Below, piece by piece: positions 27,549 to 35,149 of a stretch of 64,000 nt of DNA. Every line of letters begins with the position of its first letter. Within the stretch, counting starts at the first letter, position 1. Below the pieces are notes generated by a model. That model was given only the letters and a program-made list of their open reading frames with translations, ran no database searches and was not told where the DNA came from. The stretch is taken from positions 463,932 through 527,931 of the forward strand of contig CABHOK010000011.1 of the NCBI GenBank assembly GCA_902168205.1. The letters run 5' to 3'. Position numbers and translations under genes: made by a program. The stretch is from an uncultured Chitinophaga sp. GTDB taxonomy: Bacteria; Bacteroidota; Bacteroidia; Cytophagales; Cyclobacteriaceae.

Positions 27549-28355
27549 ATGAAGAGACACCTATTCGTTATAGCACAACTCTGCTGGTTGTCAGTAGTTG
27601 TACAGGCCCAAAGTAAACCTGACTCTGTTACATTTTTCACTTCGTTTGACGGTGTTAAGATACACTACGAAGTAAAAGGCTTTGGTGACCCCGTTATACT
27701 CATACATGGATTTATAGTAGATGGTGAATCGTGGAAGCGCACGGCACTATACAACGATTTGCTAGTAGCGGGGTTCAAAGTAATTACACTCGACCAGCGT
27801 GGCAATGGTTTGTCTGATAAGCCTCACAAACCTGAAGCGTATGAGAAAGATGCCGAGGCCCGCGATATTATGGAACTTGCTGATAAGCTTGGCTTCAAGA
27901 AATATAGCGTTGTCGGGTATTCGCGTGGATCTATTATAGCATCGCGACTTCTTGTTTTTGATCCGCGTATAGAGCGTACGGTGTTGGGTGGTATGGGAGC
28001 AGACTTTACAAATCCTGCGTGGCCTCGCAGAGAAATGTTTTACAAGGCCCTGATGGGAGAAAATATTCCTGAACTTGCCAATGCAGTGCAGTATGTAAAA
28101 CAACAAAAGCTTGATCAGCTTGCATTAGCCTATCTTCAAAAGGCGCAGCCTTCTACCAGTGTTGAAGAGTTGTCGCGAATTAATAAACCGGTGCTTGTAC
28201 TTTGTGGTGATCGCGATGAAGACAATGGCTCATCGGAGAAACTTGCATCCCTGATACCGCAGGCACTGTATAAACGTGTACCGGGCGATCATAACAACAC
28301 AGCTCGTTCACAACCGTTCTCCGACCAGGTAGTAACCTTTCTCAAAAAGAAATAA
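27549..28355 (+). CDS. Secreted alpha/beta hydrolase
   Basis: A 268-aa periplasmic or exported hydrolase; ATG 27549 is chosen because a signal peptide (LFVIAQLCWLSVVVQAQ) follows directly and it lies 8 bases after GH9. Motifs: oxyanion-hole ILIHGFI, nucleophile Ser125 in GYSRGS, Asp in LVLCGDRDED and His in VPGDHNNT. The family covers esterases and C-C hydrolases; in this operon a de-acetylating or feruloyl-type esterase acting on the same polysaccharide is possible but not demonstrated. Confidence 0.82.
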   Translation: MKRHLFVIAQLCWLSVVVQAQSKPDSVTFFTSFDGVKIHYEVKGFGDPVILIHGFIVDGESWKRTALYNDLLVAGFKVITLDQRGNGLSDKPHKPEAYEKDAEARDIMELADKLGFKKYSVVGYSRGSIIASRLLVFDPRIERTVLGGMGADFTNPAWPRREMFYKALMGENIPELANAVQYVKQQKLDQLALAYLQKAQPSTSVEELSRINKPVLVLCGDRDEDNGSSEKLASLIPQALYKRVPGDHNNTARSQPFSDQVVTFLKKK

Positions 28356-28367
28356 TCTATATACACG

Positions 28368-31139
28368 ATGGTACGATTTACCTTTACTGTACTGGCTATA
28401 GTATGCAGTACACATTTATGGGCGCAGGTAAAAACAACAGAAACGCAACGTCATTATCTCTCGGGTATAGACAAAGATCACACCGCACGCTGGGATTTTT
28501 TCTGTACTGCCGGTAACAATTCAGGTAGGTGGACAACCATTCCGGTGCCATCTAACTGGGAACTACAGGGTTTCGGAGAATATACCTACGGACGTGGCCA
28601 AAAGAAGATCGGTGAGCAAGGACTCTATAAATATACCTTTCCTGCAGCGAAAGAGTGGAAAGGTAAAAAGATATTCCTCGTGTTTGAAGGTTCGATGACT
28701 GACACCGAAGTAAAGATCAACGGTAAGGCTGCAGGCCCGATACACCAGGGAGGGTTTTATCAATTCCGATACGATGTTTCTGCATTGGTAAAACCCGGCA
28801 CTGATAATTTACTGGAAGTGAAGGTGAGCAAACTATCGGCCAATGAGTCGGTACGAAAGGCAGAATCTGAAGGCGACTTCTGGGCGTTGGGTGGTATATA
28901 TAGGCCGGTATACCTGGAAATAAAACCAACCGCCTACATAGAGCGTGTCGCGATCGATGCGAAGGCGGATGGGAAATTTACCATGGATATTATAGCGGGT
29001 AATATTTCAGCAGGCCATACCGCTCATGTGCAAATAAAGGATTTACAAGGTGCCGAGATAGGAACTATATCTTCCGGAAAATTTCTGAAGGAACATGGTA
29101 AGTTTGCAGTATCCCGATCATTTCAGAATATAAAAGCATGGAACCCGGAGTCACCGAATTTGTACGAAGCCATTGTCTCCTTGCGTGATAAGAAAGGAGA
29201 GGTGCATACGGTGCGCCAGCGTTTCGGTTTTCGAACGGTGGAGGTCCGAAAGCATGATGGTATATATGTAAATGGCAAGCGTGTTATTTTCAAAGGCGTA
29301 AACCGTCATAGTTTCTGGCCGGAGAGCGGACGTACGCTGAGTAAAGCCATCAGTCTGCTGGACATTAACCTGATCAAAGACATGAACATGAATGCTGTGC
29401 GCATGTCGCATTACCCGCCCGATCAGCACTTTCTCGATGCCTGTGATTCACTTGGTTTATTTGTGCTCGATGAACTTACCGGCTGGCAAGCGAAGTATGA
29501 TACTGAAGCAGGGAGAAAGCTGGTGAAGGAATTGGTCGTACGCGATGTTAATCACCCCAGTATTGTGTTATGGGCAAATGGTAATGAAGGCGGGTGGAAC
29601 ACGGAACTTGATGATGATTTTCCGAAGTATGATATACAGCAGCGTTTTGTATACCATCCATGGGAAAAATTCAGAGGCACCGATACAAAACATTACCCAG
29701 ACTATAATTATGTAACCAACTCGGTTTTATATGGAAACGAGATATACTTTCCTACGGAATTCATGCACGGCTTATACGATGGCGGCCACGCAGCCGGACT
29801 GGATGATTTCTGGGATGCCATGCTTTCGCACCCGTATGGAGCCGGAGGATTTCTCTGGGCGTTTCATGACGAAGGCATCGTACGTCACGACCGAAGCGAT
29901 AGTATTGATACCTATAAGAACAATGCTCCCGATGGTATCGTAGGTCCGCATCGTGAAAAGGAGGGAAGTTTTTTTACAATAAAGGAAATCTGGTCACCTG
30001 TATATATAGGGATGAAGTCGTTGCCTGTTGCTTTCGATGGCACAATCCCGGTTACCAATCGCTATATCTATACTGATCTTGGCCAATGCACATTTCAATG
30101 GCGTTTAGTATCGTTCCCTTCGGCGTTTGATGCGAGTATATCAGCGCATACTGATGCGTCCGGTAAAGCAACCTTACCTGCACTTGCTCCGGGTGCCAGT
30201 GGATTTTTAAACCTGACGTTGCCGCAAGACTGGAAGAACAGTGATGCATTATACCTTACGGCTATCGATCCGCATCAGCGTGAAATATATACCTGGTCCT
30301 GGCCGGTAAAATCTCCGGCAGAAGTTTATTCAACATTACCGGCTCCGCCTGCAACGGCTTCACCGCAGGTACAGGAAGCGGCATCAACGTTGACAGTATC
30401 GCTAGATGGTATCCAGTATATATTTGATAAAACAACCGGTTATCTCACGAAAGTAATTACACCGGTCTCCACGGTGTCACTTTCAGATGGTCCCGTACAG
30501 GCTGGAGTCAATCATACCTTAAAAAAATTCACGCACCGGAAGGAAGATGATCGGTATATAGTAGAGCCGGTGTACGAAGGTGAATCGTTCTTTTGGGTAA
30601 AATGGATTTTTACTTCCGGCAAGCCTGTCAAGTTAGAGTATATGTATTCGGTAAAAGGCGAAGCAGATTTTATGGGTATATCATTCCGTTACCCGGAAGC
30701 TAATGTTACCGGTATGAAGTGGCTGGGCCGTGGTCCGTATCGTGTGTGGAAGAACCGACAGAAAGGAACGCCCTTTGGTGTGTGGGAGAAAAAGTATAAC
30801 AATACCATTACCGGTGAAAGCTGGGAGTATCCGGAGTTCAAAGGATATCATGCGAATCTGTACTGGGTACAAGTACAAACCAAAGAGGCTCCTTTTACGA
30901 TATATACCGAAGATGAGAATATATACTTGCAGATGTTAAAGCCACTTCCACCGAAAGGTGCCTACAACGACTACACGAGTCCTGCATTCCCCAAAGGAGA
31001 CATAAGTTTTTTACAAGCCATCGCACCGATTGGTACTAAATTTCAGGATGCCAGACTGATGGGACCGCAGAGCCAGAAGAACATTATGCTGAATTATACG
31101 CCCATAAGCGGAACGCTTTGGTTTGATTTTGGACATTGA
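28368..31139 (+). CDS. GH2 beta-galactosidase/beta-glycosidase
   Basis: A 923-aa exported enzyme (signal peptide to about residue 19, HLWAQ). Order: sugar-binding jelly roll (about 45-190, WTTIPVPSNWELQGFG), Ig-like domain (about 190-300), TIM barrel beginning GVNRHSFWPESGRT, with acid/base Glu407 in ANGNEGGWN and nucleophile Glu464 in FPTEFMHG, then C-terminal beta domains. The sequence fits the beta-galactosidase side of GH2 more than beta-glucuronidase or mannosidase. In a xyloglucan-type PUL it would remove side-chain galactose after GH9 has cut the backbone. Probably periplasmic. Confidence 0.9.
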   Translation: MVRFTFTVLAIVCSTHLWAQVKTTETQRHYLSGIDKDHTARWDFFCTAGNNSGRWTTIPVPSNWELQGFGEYTYGRGQKKIGEQGLYKYTFPAAKEWKGKKIFLVFEGSMTDTEVKINGKAAGPIHQGGFYQFRYDVSALVKPGTDNLLEVKVSKLSANESVRKAESEGDFWALGGIYRPVYLEIKPTAYIERVAIDAKADGKFTMDIIAGNISAGHTAHVQIKDLQGAEIGTISSGKFLKEHGKFAVSRSFQNIKAWNPESPNLYEAIVSLRDKKGEVHTVRQRFGFRTVEVRKHDGIYVNGKRVIFKGVNRHSFWPESGRTLSKAISLLDINLIKDMNMNAVRMSHYPPDQHFLDACDSLGLFVLDELTGWQAKYDTEAGRKLVKELVVRDVNHPSIVLWANGNEGGWNTELDDDFPKYDIQQRFVYHPWEKFRGTDTKHYPDYNYVTNSVLYGNEIYFPTEFMHGLYDGGHAAGLDDFWDAMLSHPYGAGGFLWAFHDEGIVRHDRSDSIDTYKNNAPDGIVGPHREKEGSFFTIKEIWSPVYIGMKSLPVAFDGTIPVTNRYIYTDLGQCTFQWRLVSFPSAFDASISAHTDASGKATLPALAPGASGFLNLTLPQDWKNSDALYLTAIDPHQREIYTWSWPVKSPAEVYSTLPAPPATASPQVQEAASTLTVSLDGIQYIFDKTTGYLTKVITPVSTVSLSDGPVQAGVNHTLKKFTHRKEDDRYIVEPVYEGESFFWVKWIFTSGKPVKLEYMYSVKGEADFMGISFRYPEANVTGMKWLGRGPYRVWKNRQKGTPFGVWEKKYNNTITGESWEYPEFKGYHANLYWVQVQTKEAPFTIYTEDENIYLQMLKPLPPKGAYNDYTSPAFPKGDISFLQAIAPIGTKFQDARLMGPQSQKNIMLNYTPISGTLWFDFGH

Positions 31140-31150
31140 AAATTAACCGC

Positions 31151-32074
31151 ATGAAAATATATAGTATAATTCTATTCTTACTCATCAGCTGTGCAGTACA
31201 GGCGCAGACCAATACCGAAGTATACCTCTTCTCATACTTCAAAGGAAATGGTGAAGACGGATTGCACCTGGCCTATAGCGATGATGGTTATCGCTGGCAG
31301 TCGCTTCGCCACGACAGTTCCTTCCTGAGACCAACTGCCGGTAAAGACAAACTGATGCGCGACCCGTGCATTGTCCAGTCACCGGATGGTACATTTCACA
31401 TGGTGTGGACCGTGAGTTGGAATGAAAGGGGCATCGGTTATGCGCATTCCAAAGATCTGATCCATTGGTCAGAACAGCAATATATACCGGTAATGGAACA
31501 TGAGCAGGATGCCCGCAACTGCTGGGCACCGGAGATTTTTTATGATGCAGCCAGTAAGCAGTTCATGATATACTGGGCCACCACGATCACCGGCCGTTAT
31601 CCGGAGACACAAAGTGCAAAGGAGGACTTCTATAATCACCGCATGTATTATGTTACTACAAAAGATTTTAAAACGTTCAGTAAGACCGCGTTGCTATATA
31701 ACAAGGACTTTAACGTGATTGATGCAACCATTCACTTCATTGATAAGAAGTATGTGATGTTTTTGAAAGATGAGACAGTGGAGCCTGCGCAGAAAAACAT
31801 TCGCGTGGCAACGAGTAACTATCTGATGAAGGATTATTCAAAACCAGGCAAGCCGATTACCGGTAACTATTGGGCGGAAGGTCCTACCAGTATCAGGATC
31901 AAAGATCAATGGATCGTATATTTTGATAAGTACCGCGATCACCAGATGGGTGCCGTTGCTTCATCAGACCTGGTAAATTGGACAGATATATCTGATAAAG
32001 TAAAATTCCCGGAAGGCGTGCGCCATGGAACAGTCTTCAAAGTGTCGAAGGTCGTGTTTGACAAGTTGAAATAA
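31151..32074 (+). CDS. GH43-like five-bladed propeller glycosidase
   Basis: A 307-aa exported enzyme (signal peptide IILFLLISCAVQAQ). ATG 31151 is chosen over the TTG overlapping the GH2 stop because it directly precedes the signal peptide. Propeller landmarks are LHLAYSDDGYRW, LMRDPCIVQSPDG (pKa-modulating Asp region), CWAPEIFYD and the general acid Glu243 in WAEGPTSI. GH43 members are mostly arabinofuranosidases, xylosidases or galactosidases; which of these applies is not clear. It is last in the GH9-hydrolase-GH2-GH43 run and is followed by a terminator. Confidence 0.82.
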   Translation: MKIYSIILFLLISCAVQAQTNTEVYLFSYFKGNGEDGLHLAYSDDGYRWQSLRHDSSFLRPTAGKDKLMRDPCIVQSPDGTFHMVWTVSWNERGIGYAHSKDLIHWSEQQYIPVMEHEQDARNCWAPEIFYDAASKQFMIYWATTITGRYPETQSAKEDFYNHRMYYVTTKDFKTFSKTALLYNKDFNVIDATIHFIDKKYVMFLKDETVEPAQKNIRVATSNYLMKDYSKPGKPITGNYWAEGPTSIRIKDQWIVYFDKYRDHQMGAVASSDLVNWTDISDKVKFPEGVRHGTVFKVSKVVFDKLK

Positions 32075-32103
32075 ATATATACTTGTCAGCCGTATAAATA
32101 AAG

Positions 32104-32135
32104 GAGGCTACCTCTATGGAGATAGCCTCTTTTTA
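32104..32135. terminator. Terminator between GH43 and cyclophilin genes
   Basis: GAGGCTA at 32104-32110 pairs perfectly with TAGCCTC at 32123-32129 and is followed by TTTTTATTTT. The genes on both sides converge on it, although the A-tract needed for the minus strand is weak. Confidence 0.8.
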
Positions 32136-32152
32136 TTTTGGATGAGTATATA

Positions 32153-32596
32153 TTACCCTTCTACTTCTTTGATAACAATTTTCTCCATTACATCGCCCTG
32201 GCGGATCTGATCGATCACATCAAGACCTTCGTATACTTTTCCGAATACAGTATGGTTACGATCGAGATGCGCTGTGTTCTGGCGGCTGTGGCAAATGAAA
32301 AATTGTGAGCCTCCTGTATTTCTTCCGGCATGTGCCATGGAAAGAACACCGCGATCATGATATTGATTGTCGCCTGTCAGTTCACAGTCAATTTTATAAC
32401 CCGGGCCACCATTACCAATGCCGTTAGGACAACCACCCTGAATAACGAAATTCGGAATTACACGGTGAAACGTGAGTCCATCATAGAATCCTTTTTCTGA
32501 TAGTGTAATAAAGTTTTTAACAGTGTTTGGGGCATCCTTCTCAAAGAACTTGATCTTCATCACGCCTTTTTTTGTATGGATCTCTGCTATTTTCAT
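32153..32596 (-). CDS. Cyclophilin-type peptidyl-prolyl cis-trans isomerase
   Basis: A 147-aa minimal cyclophilin without signal peptide, so cytosolic. Core motifs are [40 protein letters not shown] and [15 protein letters not shown]. It catalyses proline isomerization during protein folding. Single-gene unit on the minus strand; a housekeeping gene between two accessory regions. Confidence 0.93.
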   Translation of the reverse strand: MKIAEIHTKKGVMKIKFFEKDAPNTVKNFITLSEKGFYDGLTFHRVIPNFVIQGGCPNGIGNGGPGYKIDCELTGDNQYHDRGVLSMAHAGRNTGGSQFFICHSRQNTAHLDRNHTVFGKVYEGLDVIDQIRQGDVMEKIVIKEVEG

Positions 32597-33096
32597 AGTT
32601 GAAATTTAGTTAATTGGCCGCAAGATAATAAAATAGTTTATTCAGCCATTTCCTGCGAAGACGGTGATTCTTTTTCCAGGATACATGAAAAATGTGATCC
32701 TCTTTTTTTGTGTCGTGTTCGGCATCATTAACAAACGTCAAAAAAAAAATCTTTTCTACTTTTTTAGTGCTTGTTGATTTCAATATACTGATGAACAAGT
32801 ACGTGAATTCACGGAGACGAATCTTTGTGATAAGACATACAAACGCCAACACTTTTTCATAAATCCATATAAATCTTACAGCGATGCTGTTCATACCGTT
32901 AACATAATCTCTGTTTGTATTGATTGTAGATTTTTGTGCTGCTATATATCAGGTAAATTCTAGTTGGCTATATATAGTAAAAATAGTAATATATACATTG
33001 GAACCGGTATCACTGTAAACTATAGAATAAGAATTACTCATGCTGGCAACGTGGATTGATAAAACGATTTTAACAATACAATTTAATTTTTGAATA
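32597..33096. other. AT-rich intergenic region
   Basis: These 500 bases are AT-rich with poly-A and TATATA tracts. A minus-strand frame at 32610-32894 has composition typical of AT-rich non-coding DNA and no recognizable fold. The region must hold the promoters of the cyclophilin (-) and STAS-like (+) genes, but no exact TAnnTTTG with a well-placed -33 was found; TACATTGG near 32993 is a near miss. Confidence 0.4.
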
Positions 33097-33525
33097 ATGG
33101 AAATGAAAGAACTTGTAAAATTGTCAGAGAAAGGAAAATGCTATTTAACCATTAGCACACTGGGCAACGTAATGTTGATGAAATGGGAAGGACTGACTCC
33201 GGAAGAAATTTTCAAAAAAGGTATCGATAAAATTGAAGAGCTTTTGTTTGCTCATAAACCAGCATGTTGTTTATATGACTTAACCACGCATGCAGGAATA
33301 AGCCCGGGTTCACAGAAATATGCGGCAGACGCAGTATCAAATTATGTAAAGAAAGAATTCACTGTAGCACATAGTAATAAAAAATTCCGGCAGGTATTTA
33401 TAGTACCAAATGATATTTTTGTTTCGGTGAGCGCAAAAGGATATAAAAACAAACTGGATGGAGACATGGAAACCATCTTTACAAATAGCATAACAGAGGC
33501 GCATCAATTAGTAGAACTGAAGTAA
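33097..33525 (+). CDS. STAS/SpoIIAA-like protein, paralogue 2
   Basis: A 142-aa soluble protein with the same layout as the gene at 14042: an N-terminal beta hairpin (CYLTISTLGNVMLMKWEG), LTPEEIFKKGIDKIEELL, the strand CCLYDLTTHAGIS, then FIVPNDIFVSVSAKGY. The tail lacks the usual W of the DARKWL end. Its role is unknown; a fold shared with anti-anti-sigma proteins is inferred only from the secondary-structure order. Confidence 0.6.
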   Translation: MEMKELVKLSEKGKCYLTISTLGNVMLMKWEGLTPEEIFKKGIDKIEELLFAHKPACCLYDLTTHAGISPGSQKYAADAVSNYVKKEFTVAHSNKKFRQVFIVPNDIFVSVSAKGYKNKLDGDMETIFTNSITEAHQLVELK

Positions 33526-33687
33526 TCTTAATTAGAGACTAAAGCCAAGATCTGGTCTCTTAAGATATTCGGTGACCGAGCTGTAAAGTACAAGGAAAGT
33601 AAGGTCGAAAGTTTTTTGTGACTTTCCATCGGAATATATATCTAATGTAAAGGTGATATACTAATCATTAACTGAAGTACGGGAAAC

Positions 33688-34083
33688 ATGCAAAACTATT
33701 TTGAAACTGAATTTATTGTTATCGGGTATAGTAAAGTAAATCACGCTGTAGTGGCAACCTGGAAGACTCCACCTACGTCCGATGAATTCAGGGTTGGAAT
33801 GGATAATATGCTTCAGGGTATGATTGATTTTAAAACCGGTAAGATAGTAGCCGACACTATATATATGGGGGCTGTTCATCCCGATGATCAGGCGTGGGCA
33901 GCTTCACATTGGTATAATCGTGCAGAAAAAGCTGGCTTTTCTCACAATGCCATTATAGTGCCTTCGGATATCTTTACAGAGATGTCAGTAGAAGGTATTC
34001 TGAACCAGGTGCAAGATAATGTTGCCGTCATTGCCTATTTTCCAAGCAAGGAGGAAGCCATCGCGTGGATCGATCGATTTTAG
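33688..34083 (+). CDS. STAS/SpoIIAA-like protein, paralogue 3
   Basis: A 131-aa soluble protein 162 bases after paralogue 2. Landmarks VVATWKTPPTSDEFRVGMDNML, GKIVADTIYMGAV, ASHWYNRAEKAGFSHNAIIVPSDIFTEMS and the end EEAIAWIDRF align well with the 14042 protein (which has NEWYQTD, DNIFTQLS and DARKWL). It lies before a clear terminator, so paralogues 2 and 3 may share a transcript. Function unknown. Confidence 0.62.
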   Translation: MQNYFETEFIVIGYSKVNHAVVATWKTPPTSDEFRVGMDNMLQGMIDFKTGKIVADTIYMGAVHPDDQAWAASHWYNRAEKAGFSHNAIIVPSDIFTEMSVEGILNQVQDNVAVIAYFPSKEEAIAWIDRF

Positions 34084-34113
34084 CATAGCACTGCAACGGC
34101 TGTTAAAATAAAG

Positions 34114-34147
34114 AAGGAATTGAAATTTGCATCAATTCCTTTTTTAT
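34114..34147 (+). terminator. Intrinsic terminator after STAS-like paralogue 3
   Basis: AAGGAATTGA at 34114-34123 pairs perfectly with TCAATTCCTT at 34132-34141 around an 8-base loop and runs into TTTTTTATTT. Confidence 0.85.
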
Positions 34148-34157
34148 TTGCACAACG

Positions 34158-34415
34158 ATGGCTACATGCGTAACACACAAAAAATGTTATCTCAGCAAAG
34201 AGATTGCAGAGGATGTGCTGATTGAAGCACAGACTACATACGACTATGCTGCGGGTAGCGGGCCGGTAGCCGTTTATTTGTGTGATGATTGTGGCTACTA
34301 CCACCTTACTTCGCGCGGACCAATGAACGAAAAACTGAGCCAGTATCTGGCCGATGGAAAAATCCAGCGACAGAAAGAAGCCAATCGGTGGCTTGACAAA
34401 TTCAAGCGTAAGTAG
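34158..34415 (+). CDS. Small CxxC protein of unknown function
   Basis: An 85-aa protein. Two possible metal ligands near the start (CVTHKKCYLS) and a later pair in YLCDDCGYYHLTSRG suggest a small zinc ribbon; the CxxCxxYHLTS pattern recurs in short Bacteroidota hypothetical proteins. The C-terminus is basic and helical (IQRQKEANRWLDKFKRK). No function can be assigned. Confidence 0.6.
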   Translation: MATCVTHKKCYLSKEIAEDVLIEAQTTYDYAAGSGPVAVYLCDDCGYYHLTSRGPMNEKLSQYLADGKIQRQKEANRWLDKFKRK

Positions 34416-34482
34416 ACCTCGTAATATTTTCATTTCATTACGTATACCTTCATTCATCTTTCGATTACTTTGGCAATTGAGT

Positions 34483-34553
34483 ACCTTTAAAAGGTCTGTC
34501 AGACAGAGATGTTGATATACTGCTGTAAGGAATAATTATCACTTGAAGTGATA
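34483..34553 (+). promoter_or_regulatory. Cluster of three palindromes upstream of the XRE genes
   Basis: Three perfect inverted repeats with a one-base centre: ACCTTT-A-AAAGGT (34483-34495), TCTGTC-A-GACAGA (34495-34507, sharing one base with the first) and TATCACTT-G-AAGTGATA (34537-34553). The last ends 5 bases before ATG 34559. They are good candidates for operators bound by the downstream XRE protein. Confidence 0.5.
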
Positions 34554-34558
34554 CAGTT

Positions 34559-34689
34559 ATGGATGAGAACAAGATCATGCGGATTCTGCGCGAAGCGAAT
34601 GGTTATAATCAGGAGTATATAGCTTCTGAATTAGGTATAAATCATGGCGCAAAAAGGTATTTTTGTTTCTGGAAGCCGTTAAAAGATGA
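34559..34689 (+). pseudogene. Decayed XRE-type HTH gene (frameshifted remnant)
   Basis: The frame from ATG 34559 begins like an XRE helix-turn-helix (IMRILREANGYNQEYIASELGI) but then loses similarity. From about 34640 another frame reads SWRKKVFLFLEAVKR and stops at TGA 34687-34689, resembling the FLEAGK end of an XRE domain. A single frameshift would thus restore a fuller domain. The TGA overlaps the ATG of the intact XRE gene as ATGA. It could also be a real short peptide with translational coupling. Confidence 0.45.
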
Positions 34690-35036
34690 AAACCAAACAG
34701 TATTTATTACGATTGAGCCACGGATATGCCGAGGAACATGTTTCAGCACACCTGAGTATTTCAAAAGAAGAATACCAGCGGCTAGAGGTCGGTGAAAAGA
34801 AACTTACCTCTGATCAGGCGAAATTGCTGGGTAATTTATATAACCTCGATCCTGAATACTTTTTGGCGGATGATTATTCAGTCGTCAATCATAATATAGG
34901 AACACACAGTCACAGTGGTCCGATTCATATTTACAATAGCAATCACGGTCTGAAAGAATTGATTGATAAATTACTTGGAGAACGTGATGCACTCAGTAAA
35001 GAGATAACATCCCTGAAATCAAAATCGAAGGATTAA
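34686..35036 (+). CDS. XRE-family HTH transcriptional regulator
   Basis: A 116-aa protein with a compact HTH_3-like domain at about 1-62 (YLLRLSHGYAEEHVSAHLSI, then KEEYQRLEVGEKKLTSDQ and LYNLDPEYFLAD), a histidine-rich linker (NHNIGTHSHSGPIHIYNSN) and a C-terminal coiled coil (LKELIDKLLGERDALSKEI) suited to dimerization. DNA binding at the palindromes 130-200 bases upstream, giving autoregulation, is an inference. Confidence 0.75.
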   Translation: MKTKQYLLRLSHGYAEEHVSAHLSISKEEYQRLEVGEKKLTSDQAKLLGNLYNLDPEYFLADDYSVVNHNIGTHSHSGPIHIYNSNHGLKELIDKLLGERDALSKEITSLKSKSKD

Positions 35037-35149
35037 GCTAATTTTCAGACATAAGTAGAACTATTTTCCTTCGGGAAAAATCATTCCAGGTGGGTGATAA
35101 CAATTTCAGGTGTTGTTATCGTTCTTTTAATATACCAACCCCCACCGCT

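Noticed and set aside
32610..32894. 94-aa minus-strand frame
   Set aside because: AT-rich, Lys/Phe/Ile-rich composition with poly-A tracts; no fold or family recognizable.
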